Of a stretch of DNA of 50,246 nt, positions 1 through 9,597 are shown piece by piece. The position numbers and the translations under genes were made by a program. The notes under the pieces were generated by a model that had not been told where the DNA came from, did no database searches, and was given only the letters and a program-made list of their open reading frames with translations. How positions within the stretch are numbered: the stretch's first letter is position 1; each line of letters opens with the position of its first letter. Source of the stretch: Haplomitrium mnioides (taxonomy: Eukaryota > Marchantiophyta > Haplomitriopsida > Calobryales); the NCBI GenBank assembly GCA_049999725.1, contig JBNGIS010022751.1, positions 1-50,246 on the forward strand. Direction: 5' to 3'.

Positions 1-450
1 CTTAGGCTTTTTCTTTGTGTTTTGTAATATTTTTCCAACAAAAAAGTTTGAAAGAGCACCATGTCTACGTGCGCCTCAAGTTTGTGCAATCAAACATATT
101 TCAAAATAGTTTCTTGTGACGTGTATTTAAACTTTTGGGCTTAGAATTGTAATCAATGATAAATGTAATTTTTTTGATGAAAACTTACCATAGTTCTTAT
201 GATTTTAAACAAATTCGAGTTTTCCAATGTTTTTGTAAAAACTAGTAATATTGATTGATTTTGCATAACAAAATTGACTTTCGCTCTATTATGCTTGCTG
301 AAAAGACCAAAAACAAACCCAAAAAACTCATGTACTTTTTGTTTTTAAAAATTAGCCTCGTTTTTTATGTTTTTTTATATGAAAAATCACAATTTTTCCA
401 ACAAAAAAAAAGTTCATGTTCTGAGTAGCCTATTCCTAGTTCAAAGTAGC
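1..450 (+). repeat. Partial copy of the 18240-18710 repeat, cut by Copia-1
   Basis: AT-rich, non-coding sequence that aligns by eye along its whole length with 18240-18710 in the same orientation. Shared landmarks are GTTTGAAAGAGCAC, TGTCTACGTGCGCCT, ACTGTAATCAATGATAAAT, CCAAAAAACTCATGTAC and TTCAAAGTAGCGGCT. The match stops near 450, where copia sequence begins. In the second copy a methyltransferase-like exon follows directly; here that exon is missing or displaced by the copia block. It shows that the gene cluster at 9.6-19.6 kb, or part of it, exists in more than one copy. Confidence 0.85.
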
Positions 451-452
451 GG

Positions 453-1290
453 CTATTAAAGGTCTAATCTCAGTATTTGGGCCGCTTGGGACTAAAAGAT
501 CCATATGCATTTTGGATGTTCTTCTCCTTAATGTGAAATGCCATTCTTGATATAAGTTTGGAAGGTGCTCTCATAAAAATCTGGGTGTCGAGAGTACCAT
601 ATAAGTAAGTAGTGATGACGTCCATGATGTGCATGGTGAGATAGGGTTGAATAGCAAATACTATCATGCATCTGTAGGTTATAGTATCCATGACAGGTGA
701 GTATATAAGGTCATAGTCATGTCCACGAATCCGAGTGTATTATTTGGCCACTAATCTTGCCTTATATCTTGTGATATCACCCTTTGCATTGTATTTGCAG
801 ACAAAAATAAATCTGTAATCTATCAAATGCATGTTTGGAAGTACTGGCATAACAAATCTAAATACTTATCAATGTATGAGAGAGTCAAGTTTCAAATTTA
901 TTGCTTTTTCCCATTGGGGCCAATTGGTTCTTGATTGTGCTGCTTGTACAAATAAAGGATGAAGAGTATCCTTGTCTATTGATTGTGATGCTAAAAATGC
1001 AAATAAGTCATCCATAGTAGTCTGGGTTCTATCCCATATTTCACCGGTATGAGAATAGTCAATTCCTATTTCATCGTTGTTTGTTGCAACGTGTAATGAT
1101 GTCGGTGATGTTGGCTTATTCTTTGAGCCTTTAGGTTTACCACACTTTTGCTCTAAACTGAATTTCAGTGGCATGTGCGTTGATTTTTTGAAGTTGTGCT
1201 GGTGCATTGGCAACTTCAATATGTGATTTGGTGATGCTGGCTGCATTGTTAAATGCATTAGATGTTTTGATTAATGTTTCTTGTAAATGG
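453..1290 (-). pseudogene. Copia-1 reverse transcriptase, N-terminal part, with integrase-RT connector
   Basis: Two open pieces are visible. The upstream one (1258-869) is the connector, with the motifs KPKGSKNKP, IDYSHTGEIWDR and NWPQWEKAINLKLDSL; the last is the conserved start of the copia RT domain. The downstream one (691-470) carries MDTITYR, MHIMDVITTYLYGTLD (RT block A, with the catalytic Asp of MDV) and IFMRAPSK. It ends soon after, at the point where the GPLV repeat begins in the sister copies; only one degenerate GGACTAAAAGATCC motif remains at about 487. The YVDD block and RNase H are not present. It is non-functional. Confidence 0.85.
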
Positions 1291-1408
1291 AGGAGTTGTT
1301 TGACTTCGGTATCGGAATGTCCATTTTGTTGGTTGAAGTCTAATGGCAAGTGTTGGTGCCATATTAAGTTGTCCTTAGGTTTGGGTTGTACAACTTTGTC
1401 CTCTTGTG

Positions 1409-2464
1409 TTAGATGTAGAAAAGATTCTTCAAGAATTGACAGTATGAAAATTGAGATTTAAACACATCGAAGGTTGAGAGTTCAAGGCATCGAATGATAG
1501 AAGGAGATTCAAAACTGATACATATGCCTTTTTGGCGTTGTGATCTCATCTTTGTTTGGTATGGTCCTAAGATTGAGACAAGTACGAGGCAACCAAATGT
1601 GCGTAGATGTGATATATCTGCTGGGATTCCTACAACAAGTGGATGTGGGGAATTATGAGTAAATGTAGATGGTCTGTAATGCAATAGAGATGTTGCATGC
1701 ATGATTGCATGTCTTCAAGCAGTAGTGGAGAGGTTTGAATTCAGAAGTAATGGTCTTGTTATGAGTTGTATTCTCTTAATAGCAAATTTTGCAATGCCAT
1801 TTTAAAAGTGTACATGTGGAATTGTATACTATATGTCTATGCCGGAAGATGAGCAAAAATTGTCAAAAGTTTGTGAAGAAAATTCTCTAGTATTGTCCAC
1901 TCTCAGATTTTTGATTAGGTAGTCAGGGAGTTAGGCTGAGAGTTTCAAGATTTGGGACAACAGCTTCGGGATGACCATATTTTTGGTCGTAAGAAGAGAT
2001 ACTTCCGACCATTTGGATGATGCATCAATGGTGACGAGGAAGTATCGGAATGGTCCCAAAGGTGGATGGACAGGTCTACAGACATCAGTGTGGGTTCTCT
2101 CGAAAAAATGAGAAATCATGATTATTGTTTTGTCGTGAGAAGGTGCAGTTCTCAGTTTGCCTTGTGAGCATGCTAAGCATGGAGTATTCAATGGTAGGGG
2201 ATGCATGTTCTATGGTATGTCTTTGCTATCATTTTTGATGCGGTAGAACATGTCTTGGTTGGGATGCCCTAGGCGGCTGTGCCATGTGAGAGCTGTGGAG
2301 ACCAATTTCTTGGAGACATGATATGAGCATATTTTTGTAATGTATAGTCTAGGTGGTGACAGTGAGAAGGATTCACGTATGTCAAAGCTTGTTGTTGTTG
2401 GGCTCAGAATATAGAGGACTTCAGTGTCCTGAAAAGATTTGGTTTGAATGTGAAAACTGTTTTG
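1409..2464 (-). pseudogene. Copia-1 GAG-pre-integrase and integrase remnant
   Basis: Sense reading from 2464 gives the pre-integrase zinc-binding region, ending in CLACSQGKLRT (the CxxC half of the HHCC finger). The integrase core follows: HTDVCRP holds the first catalytic Asp, then FLVTIDASSKWSEV and NMVIPKLLSQILKL (to 1931). The second Asp lies in a frameshifted stretch around 1860-1910. The C-terminal part (1702-1409) reads MHATSLLHYRPS, NISHLRTFGCLVLV-like and GICISFESPSII, typical of the copia integrase tail. Family members insert retrotransposon cDNA into chromosomes. This copy is broken by several stops. Confidence 0.85.
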
Positions 2465-2925
2465 TCATATATCCTGGAAACTGATGAGGTTTTTGGTTGC
2501 CGCAGGTGCATAAATTGCAGATTTGATATCCAGTCTTGTTCCATTTAGAAATAGTATGGTTGCTGGACCATGTCCTTCTTCAATTTGATTGTGGCCGGTC
2601 ATCGTTGTCATAGGTCTGGAAGAAGGTTTGATCGATGAGAAGTATTTTTGGTCTTGCAATATGGTGTGCAAAGATCCACTATCTACAATGCAGGTTATTC
2701 CAAATTCATTTTTCTAGTTTGGCAGATATGAGTGAGTCATGTGACTTTCAGGATGTAGATTATACTGAGGGTATACATCCATGTCTGCCAATTCCAGTAA
2801 GTTGCCTTGTGCCTTGTAGTTGTGAGGTTTGATGCTTTGTTGGTATAGTCCTGCTACGTGCCTTGGTACTCTACAAGTGGGCTGGGTGTAGCTACGTGTG
2901 CCACATCAATTGCAGGTTGTAGTAA
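2465..2925 (-). pseudogene. Copia-1 protease and damaged zinc knuckle
   Basis: The sense strand encodes CIVDSGS, the aspartic protease active site, followed by LHTILQDQKYF, IEEGHGPATILF and TKNLISFQDI. This is the copia retropepsin that releases Gag and Pol proteins. Upstream, at about 2910-2860, the gag zinc knuckle is recognisable but damaged: the codons that read CNRCGTRGHTQPTC in Copia-3 have one stop (R to stop) and a His-to-Tyr change. The bulk of gag that should precede it is missing. Confidence 0.85.
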
Positions 2926-4004
2926 GACAATAAGAAGGTAATACTTGAAACTGAGAAGGAAAGAACAATAGAGGTTCATATACACTGGTGTCAAAGGACA
3001 ATAGGTATCCATACATTGGTGTTGTCTCCTGTGCTGGATAGTTTCTAACAATGAAAATGGAGAAGAGAAGAATCTCACGTGGAACCATGTATTGAAATAG
3101 TGAAGAGAGACAACAATGGTTTGTGAGTATAGATGTTAGTGTAGAAATATAGCACTGAAAACAGAACGAGAATGGAGAGTTTGACCTGATATTTGTTGTT
3201 GTTGAGGAGACATCTTCAACTTGTCATAAGCAAGGAACAAAGACAAACAAACAATGAGGATACAATGCAGGTTAGCATCGGGCACGCACAAGTGTTGTGG
3301 TGCTTTGCTGAAGTCGACTAGCCAAGAAAGGAACTAGCTAATGCAACTCAGATGTCGTCGGCCAAAGGTAAACAACAGAAGGAAAAGATCACCCAATGGG
3401 TCCCAGGAGAGAGCGATGTCATCAAGTAGAGATAAAAAAAAGTTCTCCAGCTGAATAATCGTGAAGTGTCACGTAGATAAGGAAGAAGTCGTAGAACAAA
3501 AGAGCTAGTATGCCGCCAAGCAAAAGAAGGTAAGAAGTTTGTGAACAGGGAATGCGACATTGTCTCAAAGAACAAAGCATTGTCAAGCCAAAGAGAGAAG
3601 GTGCATAAAAAAGTGAGCAAGAATCACCAGACAAAGCGTCAAGCAACGGTGGCTTCGTGAGTGAGCAAGAAGAGCAACATCGAGCACCGCAAGTGAGCTA
3701 GGGCCACGAAGTGTGAGCGCACCCTAGTTCGTACGGAGAGGTTTTTCAAAAATAAAAATAAAGAAGGAGCAAGAGATATGGATGCTCAAGGAAAAAAAAG
3801 AAAACCTTGCTAGAAAAGTAGCGAAGGAGAAAAAAGAATGTTTGCGGGAGCAAACTTGTGGGAAAAGAAACCCAACTCAGAGGTAGAACAAAGTACACGA
3901 GTGTGAGTACATAGATGACGAGTATGCTGGAGCTATTTCTGATGTTGGTGCAGCTTGAGCGCATGCCAAAAAAAAATTTGTAGAGTCCTTTCGTGTTGAT
4001 AACA
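2926..4004 (-). other. Copia-1 untranslated leader joined directly to the zinc knuckle
   Basis: This stretch has no convincing coding region. From 4004 the sense strand matches the leader of Copia-3 downstream of its 5' LTR: shared pieces are ACTCTACAAAT, GCATGCGCTCAA and CTGCACCAACA, then a CT-rich tract with TTGCTC-type repeats. It therefore is the 5' leader of the retrotransposon RNA. Near 2926 it passes without a gag gene into the zinc-knuckle codons, which marks an internal deletion. Short open frames on minus at 3348-3646 are part of the CT-rich leader and have no family resemblance. Confidence 0.7.
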
Positions 4005-4104
4005 TGTTTTCACATGAGCACTGCACGCATACACACGAGAGCCTCCAAGACAAATGAGTAGAATGATTAGGTTGAGACTACTTACATAGGGTATATATAT
4101 ATAT
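4005..4104 (-). repeat. 5' LTR of Copia-1, 5' end lost
   Basis: Reading on minus it contains ACCCTATGTAAGTAGTC, CATTCTACTCATTTG, GGCTCTCGTGTG and ends GTGAAAACA at 4005, as the other LTRs of this family end in GATAACA. The expected first bases TGTTATAGGGAC are replaced by an AT run abutting the 3' LTR of Copia-2. The sequence just downstream, TGTTATCAACACG, lies where the primer-binding site should be and resembles CGTTATCAGGATG after the Copia-3 5' LTR. Confidence 0.75.
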
Positions 4105-4213
4105 TGTTATCGCATGAGCACCGCACACACACACGAGAGCTTCAGAGAGCAAGAGTAGAGTCGAATGAATGAGTACAACTCTTGATATAGGGTTATATAT
4201 GGTCCCTATAACA
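4105..4213 (-). repeat. 3' LTR of Copia-2 (109 bp)
   Basis: On minus it starts TGTTATAGGGACC at 4213 and ends GCGATAACA at 4105, so it has TG...CA ends. It matches the 113-116 bp LTRs of Copia-3 in order and motifs (CCCTATAT, CATTCATTCGACTC, CTCGTGTGTGTG, GGTGCTCATGCGATAACA). It is preceded on minus by the purine tract AAGGGGGAG. The LTRs of this family are very short for copia. Confidence 0.85.
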
Positions 4214-4818
4214 CTCCCCCTTGGCTGATTCTTCTACTAATAATCAACCACATTTAAAAAGGACAGTATATCCTATGGAGTTCTAGATCCAAATCCTATG
4301 TATGTGTGGTCTTATTAAAACCCTCTTGCTTTCTTTTGAGGGAAAGAGTGCCACCACATAACTATAGGTGGATTAAGTAAAGTGTGCATAAATAATCATA
4401 ATGTCAAGAAAAAATTTGTCAAAATTTCTGCCTTCAAGAGTATGGCAGTGGCATCATGTCGCCGTGTGGTGTTGTCGCGTCTTTACTGTTGTTGTTGCTA
4501 GCCCTCTCTTTGTGTCCTGAAGATCTGTTTGAAATATGATGTCAGCTTCTGACATAATATACTCTTGATATTACTTGTATTACATTAAAATAAGATTAGG
4601 CACTTGCTTCAAAATAAATTATCGTCTTTGCAATCCTTGATCTTCATGACTAAAGGTCATAGAGAGGTGGAAATAAATGTATGTATATTTAATCAATTAT
4701 TGTATACTGTTTTGTTGTAATTCATAGAGTCTTCTCAAACCAAACCCCTTAGTATGTGCAATGTGCAAGGTGGGTGGAAGTGGTTTGGTGAAGATGTCTG
4801 CTATGTTATCTTTGCTTG
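4214..4818 (-). other. Copia-2 3' untranslated region with polypurine tract
   Basis: This region holds no gene. The sense strand ends with AATCAGCCAAGGGGGAG directly before the LTR; the purine run at 4223-4214 is the expected plus-strand primer tract. The same sequence precedes the 3' LTR of Copia-3 (40243-40255). The upstream portion includes the last RNase H codons in a different frame, reading through motifs similar to SKQR and FTKPLPP. Confidence 0.75.
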
Positions 4819-5793
4819 CTATCCATTGGACCTGGATTTTATCACCATGTTGTCATGGGTGTAAAAGAGTTTGGGAGCAATATGTTTAATTATGTCACCC
4901 TTGATAAAGCCTTGAGCAATCTGGTCAACACATGGTCGATTATCCTCGTATATTAGAGTAGGGGAATCAAGTATGGGCTGGCCCGTATTGATGTTGATAT
5001 GGTCAATAAGTTGCTTGAGCCATATAGCTTCCCTACTAGCCTCATAAAGGGCAATAATCTCTGCATGATTGGTCGAGGTAGTAGTAATAGTTTGTTTGGT
5101 GCTCTTCCATGAGATAGTTGTGTTTCCTTTAAGGAAAACATATCCTATTTGAGACTTTGCATCATTAGGATCAGATAGATATTTGACGTCAGCATAGCCG
5201 ACAATTTCATTTGACGTATTTTTAGGGAAAAAAATTCCCATGTCTTTTGTACCTTTCAGGTATCTGAAAATGCATTTGAGCCCATTCTAGTGACAAATGG
5301 TGGGATGGGAGTTGTGCCTCGCAAGCATATTTACTGCAAAAGATATATCAGGTTTGGTCTGATTTGCAAGGTATATGAGTGCTCTTATTGCCGACAGGTA
5401 TGGTTTTTCTGATCCTAGAATTGGTTCATGTTCTTTGTGTTTTCTGAACATGTCCTTTGTTGGGTCCAAAGATCTCAATTCCATTGAGGTGCTTGTTGGA
5501 TGAGCATTGTCCATGTTGAACTGCTTTAGAATATTGGCCATATATGTGGACTGATGGATCAGAATACCATTGGGAATATGCTCAAACTGGATTCCAAGAT
5601 AGAGATCAGGTTCTCCAATGTCTCGCATTTCAAATATTTCCTTTAGTTTGGCGATAGTATTGGCAGCTAAATCTTTTGTGCCAAAAATGTTTATGTCGTC
5701 TACATAAAGTGCAACTACGACATATTCAGAGCCTTGGTGTTTCATAAATAGGCATGGAGCAATGTCATCATTTGTAAAATTTAGTGTCATCAT
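4819..5793 (-). pseudogene. Copia-2 reverse transcriptase palm and RNase H
   Basis: One frame of 325 codons, interrupted by a single TAG at 5287-5289 where relatives have Trp (HWNGLK). The RT catalytic motif YVDD is intact at residues 30-33 (5706-5695), followed by LYLGIQFEHIPNGI, YLSAIRALIYLANQTKPDIS and FAVNMLARH. The RNase H part begins near VGYADVKYLSD (first acidic residue), with NHAEIIALYEASREAIWLKQ and YEDNRPCVDQIAQGFIKGD (further acidic residues) and LFYTHD. It would copy the element RNA to DNA and degrade the template. The frame does not join the upstream RT piece because of a one-base loss in the YGLKQSGR codons near 5835. Confidence 0.9.
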
Positions 5794-5968
5794 AATGATT
5801 TCTTATTTGAATATCTAATACCAGTTTCTACCACTCTGTTTGGTCCATATATCGATCTCAGGACTTGGGCTGCCATTTGTGTGCCTGGTTGATCGATATA
5901 TGATCCAGATGCATTTATAGAATGCTTTGCCAACTTCACATTGCCATGTGGAATACTTTGATGATGGG

Positions 5969-6627
5969 GGACTAAAGGTCCACTTTGTAGCTTGTATATA
6001 TATGAGACTAAAGGTCTTCTGCAGCTTTGTTTGCTCAGAAAATTGGCTGGCTGGACTAAAGGTCCTTTGGAGTGCTGCGTGCTTAGCAAGTGCACTGGTT
6101 GGACTAAGGGTCCATTAATTTGCTGCTTGCTCAGCAAGTGCATTGGCTGGACTAAAGGTCCATTAGTTTGCTGCTTGCTCAGCGAGTGCGTTGAATGGAC
6201 TAAAGGTCCATTAGTTTGCTGCTTGCTTAGCGAGTGCGTTGAATGGACTAAAGGTCCATTAATTTGCTACTTGCTCAGCGAGTGCGCTGGCTGGACTAAA
6301 GGTCCATTAATTTGCTTGTGCAGCTTAGTTTCCATTAGTTGGCATCATTTTTTAGACGCGAGGACTAAAGGTCCTTTCATTTGTTGGCCATTGAGGACAA
6401 AAGGTCCTTTTCTCAAATTGAGGTTTTTGTGGACAAAAGGTCCATTTTGAATCAATGTGCCTCTGTGGACTAAAGGTCCATTTTTATAGTGCATGTCATG
6501 ACAGACAAAAGGTCCGCCTTCAGAATTCAAGCCGTGAGGGACAGAAGTTCTAACCTCAGAATTTGGGCCATGATCTTGAGACAAAAGGTCTAATCTCATA
6601 AATCTGGCCATATAGGACTAAAGGTCC
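5969..6627 (-). repeat. In-frame GPLV tandem repeat inside the Copia-2 RT region
   Basis: Sixteen copies of a motif that on the sense strand reads GGACCTTTAGTCC or GGACCTTTTGTCC, encoding Gly-Pro-Leu/Phe-Val. The plus-strand motif starts are 5969, 6005, 6053, 6101, 6149, 6197, 6245, 6293, 6362, 6395, 6431, 6467, 6503, 6539, 6579 and 6615. The spacings are 36, 48 (six times), 69, 33, 36 (four times), 40 and 36. Only one is not a multiple of three. The peptide units look like NGPLVHRGTLIQ (12 residues) and INGPLVQPVHLLSKQQ (16 residues). The array sits between RT block A (IFMKAPP) and block B (IYGLKQSGR). Each motif is also a small inverted repeat GGAC-N5-GTCC. Confidence 0.9.
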
Positions 6628-7457
6628 ATATGCACTTTGGTTGTTCTCCCCTTGAATGTGAAATGCCATTCTTGATATAAGCTTGGGGGTGCCTTCATAA
6701 AAATCTGAGTATCCAGGGTACCATATAAGTAGGCAGTGATGATGTCCATTATCTGCATAGTTAAATGACGTTGGATAGCGAAGGCTATCATGTATCTGTA
6801 AGTAATAGTGTCCATGACCGGTGAGTATGTGAGATCATAGTCTCGTCTAGGAATTTGAGTGTATCCTTTGGCCACTAATCTGGCCTTGTATCTTGTGACA
6901 TCACCTTTTGCATTATATTTGTAGACAAAAATAAATCAGTAGTCTATTAAATGCACATCAGGGGGGGTGCAGGCATGATGGAACCAAAAACTTGTGGTTT
7001 TATAAGAGAGTCAAGTTCCAAATTAATTGCTTTTTCCCATTGTGGCCAATCACATCTTGACTGTGCTTCTTTTACACATAAAGGATCAGGTATATTCTTG
7101 TCCACTTACTGTGATATTGAGAATGCGAATAAATCATCCATAGTGGTCTGGGATCTATCTTATATTTGACCAGTATGGGAATAATCGATTGCTATTTCAT
7201 CGTTTTCTGTAGCAATGTTCATTAATGTCAACGGTCTAGGCTTATTCTTTAAGCCTATGGGTCTGCCACGTTTTGCCTTAGGCTGTATATCAGTGGTAGG
7301 TGTATCGATTTTCTGGAGTCGCACTGGAGCGTTTGCAGCTTCTATAAGCGATTTTGTGATGCTGGAGGCATTGTTAAATGCGTTAGGTATTTTAGCCAAT
7401 ATCTCTTGTAAATTGAGGAGTCTTTTGACTTCATCATCTGAATGTTCATTTTGTTAA
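6628..7457 (-). pseudogene. Copia-2 RT N-terminal part and integrase-RT connector
   Basis: The connector (7457-7160) reads NAFNNASSITKSLIEAANAP, KRGRPIGLKNKP and IDYSHTGQI. The RT start then shows KGYTQIPRRDYDLTYSPVMD, ITYRYMIAFAIQ and MDIITAYLYGTLDTQIFMKAPP (block A with the catalytic Asp). After MKAPP one C is missing from a run of five compared with Copia-3, so the local frame shifts until the 40-base spacing in the GPLV array restores it. In the restored frame the array follows block A directly. Several stops between connector and RT make it a pseudogene. Confidence 0.85.
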
Positions 7458-7559
7458 TCATAGTCCAGTGGCAAATGTTGGTGCCATATTAGATTATCCT
7501 CAAGTTTTGGTAGTATGGCCTTGTCCTCTCTTGTGTCACATGTGGAAAGGATTCTTCAA

Positions 7560-8567
7560 AGAATCGACAGTCTACGAATCGAGACTTAAACACATCAGAT
7601 GTTGAGGGTTCAAGGTATCAGATAATGGAGGGGGATTCAAAACCAATGTATATGGTTTTTCGACGTTGTGGTCCTATTTTTGTTTGATGTGGTCCTAAAA
7701 TTGTGACGAGGACCAAGCACCCAAATGTGTGTATTTGTGATAAATTTGCTGGAATTCTTGTTGTAAGTTGGTGCGGGGAATTCTTGTTGAATGCAGATGG
7801 TCTATACCGCAATAGAGTTGATGCATGCATGACTGCATGTCCCTAAGCAGAGGTGGGGAGATTTGAATTCATAAGTAATGGTCTGGCTATGAGTTGGATT
7901 CTCTTAATAACTGATTCTGCAATGCCGTCTTGGAAATGTACATGTGGTACTGAGTATTGTATGTCTATACCGGCAGATGTGCTTCTGAAGTCATCAAAGG
8001 TCTGTGAAGAGAATTCTCCAGCGTTGTCCACTCTCAGGTTTCTAATTGGGTAATCATGGAATTGCGCTAAGAGTTTCAAAATTTGGGACAACAGTTTCGG
8101 GAATACCATGTTTTTGGTTGTGAGAAGGGATACTTCTGACCATTTGGATGATGCATTGATGGTGGTGAGAAAGCATCTGAATGGTCCCAAGGGTGGGTGG
8201 ATAGGTCCACAAACATCAGCATGGATCCACTTGAGGAATCAGAGGATCGAGATTGTTGTCTTGCCATGAGAAGGTGCAATTTTTAATTTGCCTTGGGCAC
8301 ATGCCAAGCATGGAGTTTGTAGTGGCAGTCGGTGCACATTTTCTGGTATGCCTTTGTTGTTCTTCTTAATACAATAGAACATGTCACGGCCTGGATGTCC
8401 AAGGCGGTTATGCCATGTAATGGTTGTAGATATCGTTTTGATATAGGCATGATATGAGAATATTTTTGTGGTGTATAATCTCGGTGGTGATAGGGGAAAG
8501 ATTCTTGTATATCAAAGCTTGTTACGGTTTGAGTCAGGATGTGTAGGACTTCTTTGTCCTGAAGTAA
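7560..8567 (-). pseudogene. Copia-2 GAG-pre-integrase and integrase
   Basis: Sense reading gives the His/Cys finger (WHNRLGH-like codons around 8400, then CLACAQGKLKIAPSH-like codons near 8290). The DDE core follows: VDLSTHPWDH region with the first Asp, INASSKWSEVSLL, LRVDNAGEFSSQ with the second Asp, and DGIAESVIKRIQL with the Glu. The spacing of Asp to Glu is about 35 residues, the family value. The tail (7830-7618) reads MHASTLLRYRPS, IHTFGCLVLVTILGPHQTK and IGFESPSII. It would integrate the element cDNA. A frameshift between 8279 and 8190 and others separate the pieces. Confidence 0.87.
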
Positions 8568-8921
8568 TCATGTTTGAATGTGAAAGCCGTTTTGTTTGAT
8601 ATCTCGGAAACTAATGAGATTTCTAGTTGTTGCAGGTGCATAAATTGCTGAGTTAATATCCAGTCTTGTTCCATTTGGAAAAATGATGGTTGTTGGACCA
8701 TGTCCTTCTTCAATTTGATTGTGGCCTATAATAGTAGTCATTGGCCTGGAAGAAAGGGTGATAGATGAGAAATATTTGCGGTCTTGCAAAATAGTATGCG
8801 AGGATCCGTTGTCTATAATGCATGTTATCTCAAATCCATGTTTATTGTCAGACAGTGATGATTGAGTCATGTGACTTTCAGGATGTACATTGTATTGTGG
8901 ATACTCATCATTATCTGTCAT
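8568..8921 (-). pseudogene. Copia-2 aspartic protease, active site DNG
   Basis: A 117-codon open frame with YPQYNVHPESHMTQSSLSD, then CIIDNGSSHTILQD, IEEGHGPTTIIFPNGTRLD and ATTRNLISFRDI. This is the copia retropepsin plus the start of the pre-integrase region. The active-site triplet is Asp-Asn-Gly; Copia-1 and Copia-3 keep Asp-Ser-Gly, so this is probably a later mutation. The frame is open relative to its neighbours on both sides, separated from gag by a few bases. Confidence 0.88.
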
Positions 8922-9597
8922 TTCTAGTAAGTTGACGTGTATCTCATGAGTGTGAGGTTTGGTGTTTCGCTAGTATATGCGCGCTGGCATTCTGCATGTT
9001 TGTTGGGTGTGGCCACGTGTGCCGCATCTATTGCATGTAGTTTGTTGTTGGCGCAAGCTGGATGTATTTTGTCGACCTTTGTATGATTGCTTGCCACCTC
9101 TGTTGTGCCATGTGCGTTGGGGCACATACTCTGGTGTCGTCGGGAAACAACGGTTGGATTTCTATCCCGATGGTTTGCATGGGGAAGTCGACTGCTGATA
9201 GGCTGGCTTGCACTCCCTTTGAATCTGAGGTTATTTCTTCCTCTGCCTCTGGAGAATTGTTTGTTCCTAGAGCAAGGGTAAAGGCTGGAGCCTACAAAAT
9301 GTGATTCGGGGTGCAGATGAGGTGCTGCAGACCCTAGAGGTTGCTTCTTTGCATTTTCTACGAGTAATAGTTGGTGCCTTTTCAGCAAGTAGCATGTATG
9401 CTATGAGTTTGGAATATTGAGTGAATCACATGTTGCGATATTGAGATGCCAAGATGAGATTGCTCATAGGGAATGTAGATAGAGTTTTCTCTATCTGTTC
9501 CTCATTGGTCACTGGGTGGCCGCAGATTGCTAGTTGTTAGACTATGCAAAATAATTCGCTGTTGTATTTTGTAATGGACGTATGGTTTTGCAGCACT
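8922..9597 (-). pseudogene. Copia-2 Gag C-terminal half with CCHC zinc knuckle
   Basis: Sense codons match Copia-3 gag from the ISHTSIV-like segment on: HSLTTSNLRPPSDQ (9540-9502), then LKRHQLLLVENAKKQPLGSA, ESHFVGSSLYPCSRNKQFS and RGRGRNNLRFKG. The zinc knuckle reads CNRCGTRGHTQQTC at 9035-8994, a perfect CX2CX4HX4C, in another frame from the surrounding 154-codon frame. Copia Gag packages the RNA in the virus-like particle. The N-terminal half is missing: at about 9597 the sequence changes to the ParB-like gene. Confidence 0.85.

Larger units (their letters stand above)
452..4104 (-). mobile_element. Copia-1, truncated Ty1/copia retrotransposon
   Basis: Reading on minus, the order is 5' LTR (4104-4005), untranslated leader (4004 to about 2926), a remnant zinc knuckle, protease, integrase and the first part of reverse transcriptase, ending abruptly near 452. 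Integrase before RT defines Ty1/copia. Most of gag is absent: the leader runs straight into the zinc-knuckle codons. The second half of RT, RNase H and the 3' LTR are also missing. Protein and DNA similarity to Copia-2 and Copia-3 in this window is extensive, so all three belong to one family. Many stops and frameshifts make it a dead copy. Confidence 0.88.
4105..9597 (-). mobile_element. Copia-2, 5'-truncated Ty1/copia retrotransposon
   Basis: On minus the order is gag C-terminal half (9597-8922), protease, integrase, RT first part, GPLV tandem repeat, RT palm with YVDD, RNase H, 3' untranslated region, purine tract and 3' LTR (4213-4105). The homology with Copia-3 begins at about 9597, at the codons around CCATACGTCCATT. 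No 5' LTR, leader or gag N-terminus precedes it, so the copy is truncated. It is in tandem with Copia-1, which has the same orientation. The coding regions are the least damaged of the three copies but carry a stop (TAG at 5287-5289) and several frameshifts. Confidence 0.9.

Noticed and set aside
3348-3964. Hydrophobic minus-strand open frames between Copia-1 LTR and protease
   Set aside because: Homology at the start of this stretch to the Copia-3 leader shows it is untranslated leader; the hydrophobicity follows from T- and C-rich sense sequence.
5992-6450. A 152-codon plus-strand open frame with repeated WTKGPL(V/I)C units
   Set aside because: It is the antisense of the GPLV array. Units of 48, 36, 33 and 69 bases keep every frame open. 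The neighbouring RT blocks and the rest of Copia-2 are on minus.
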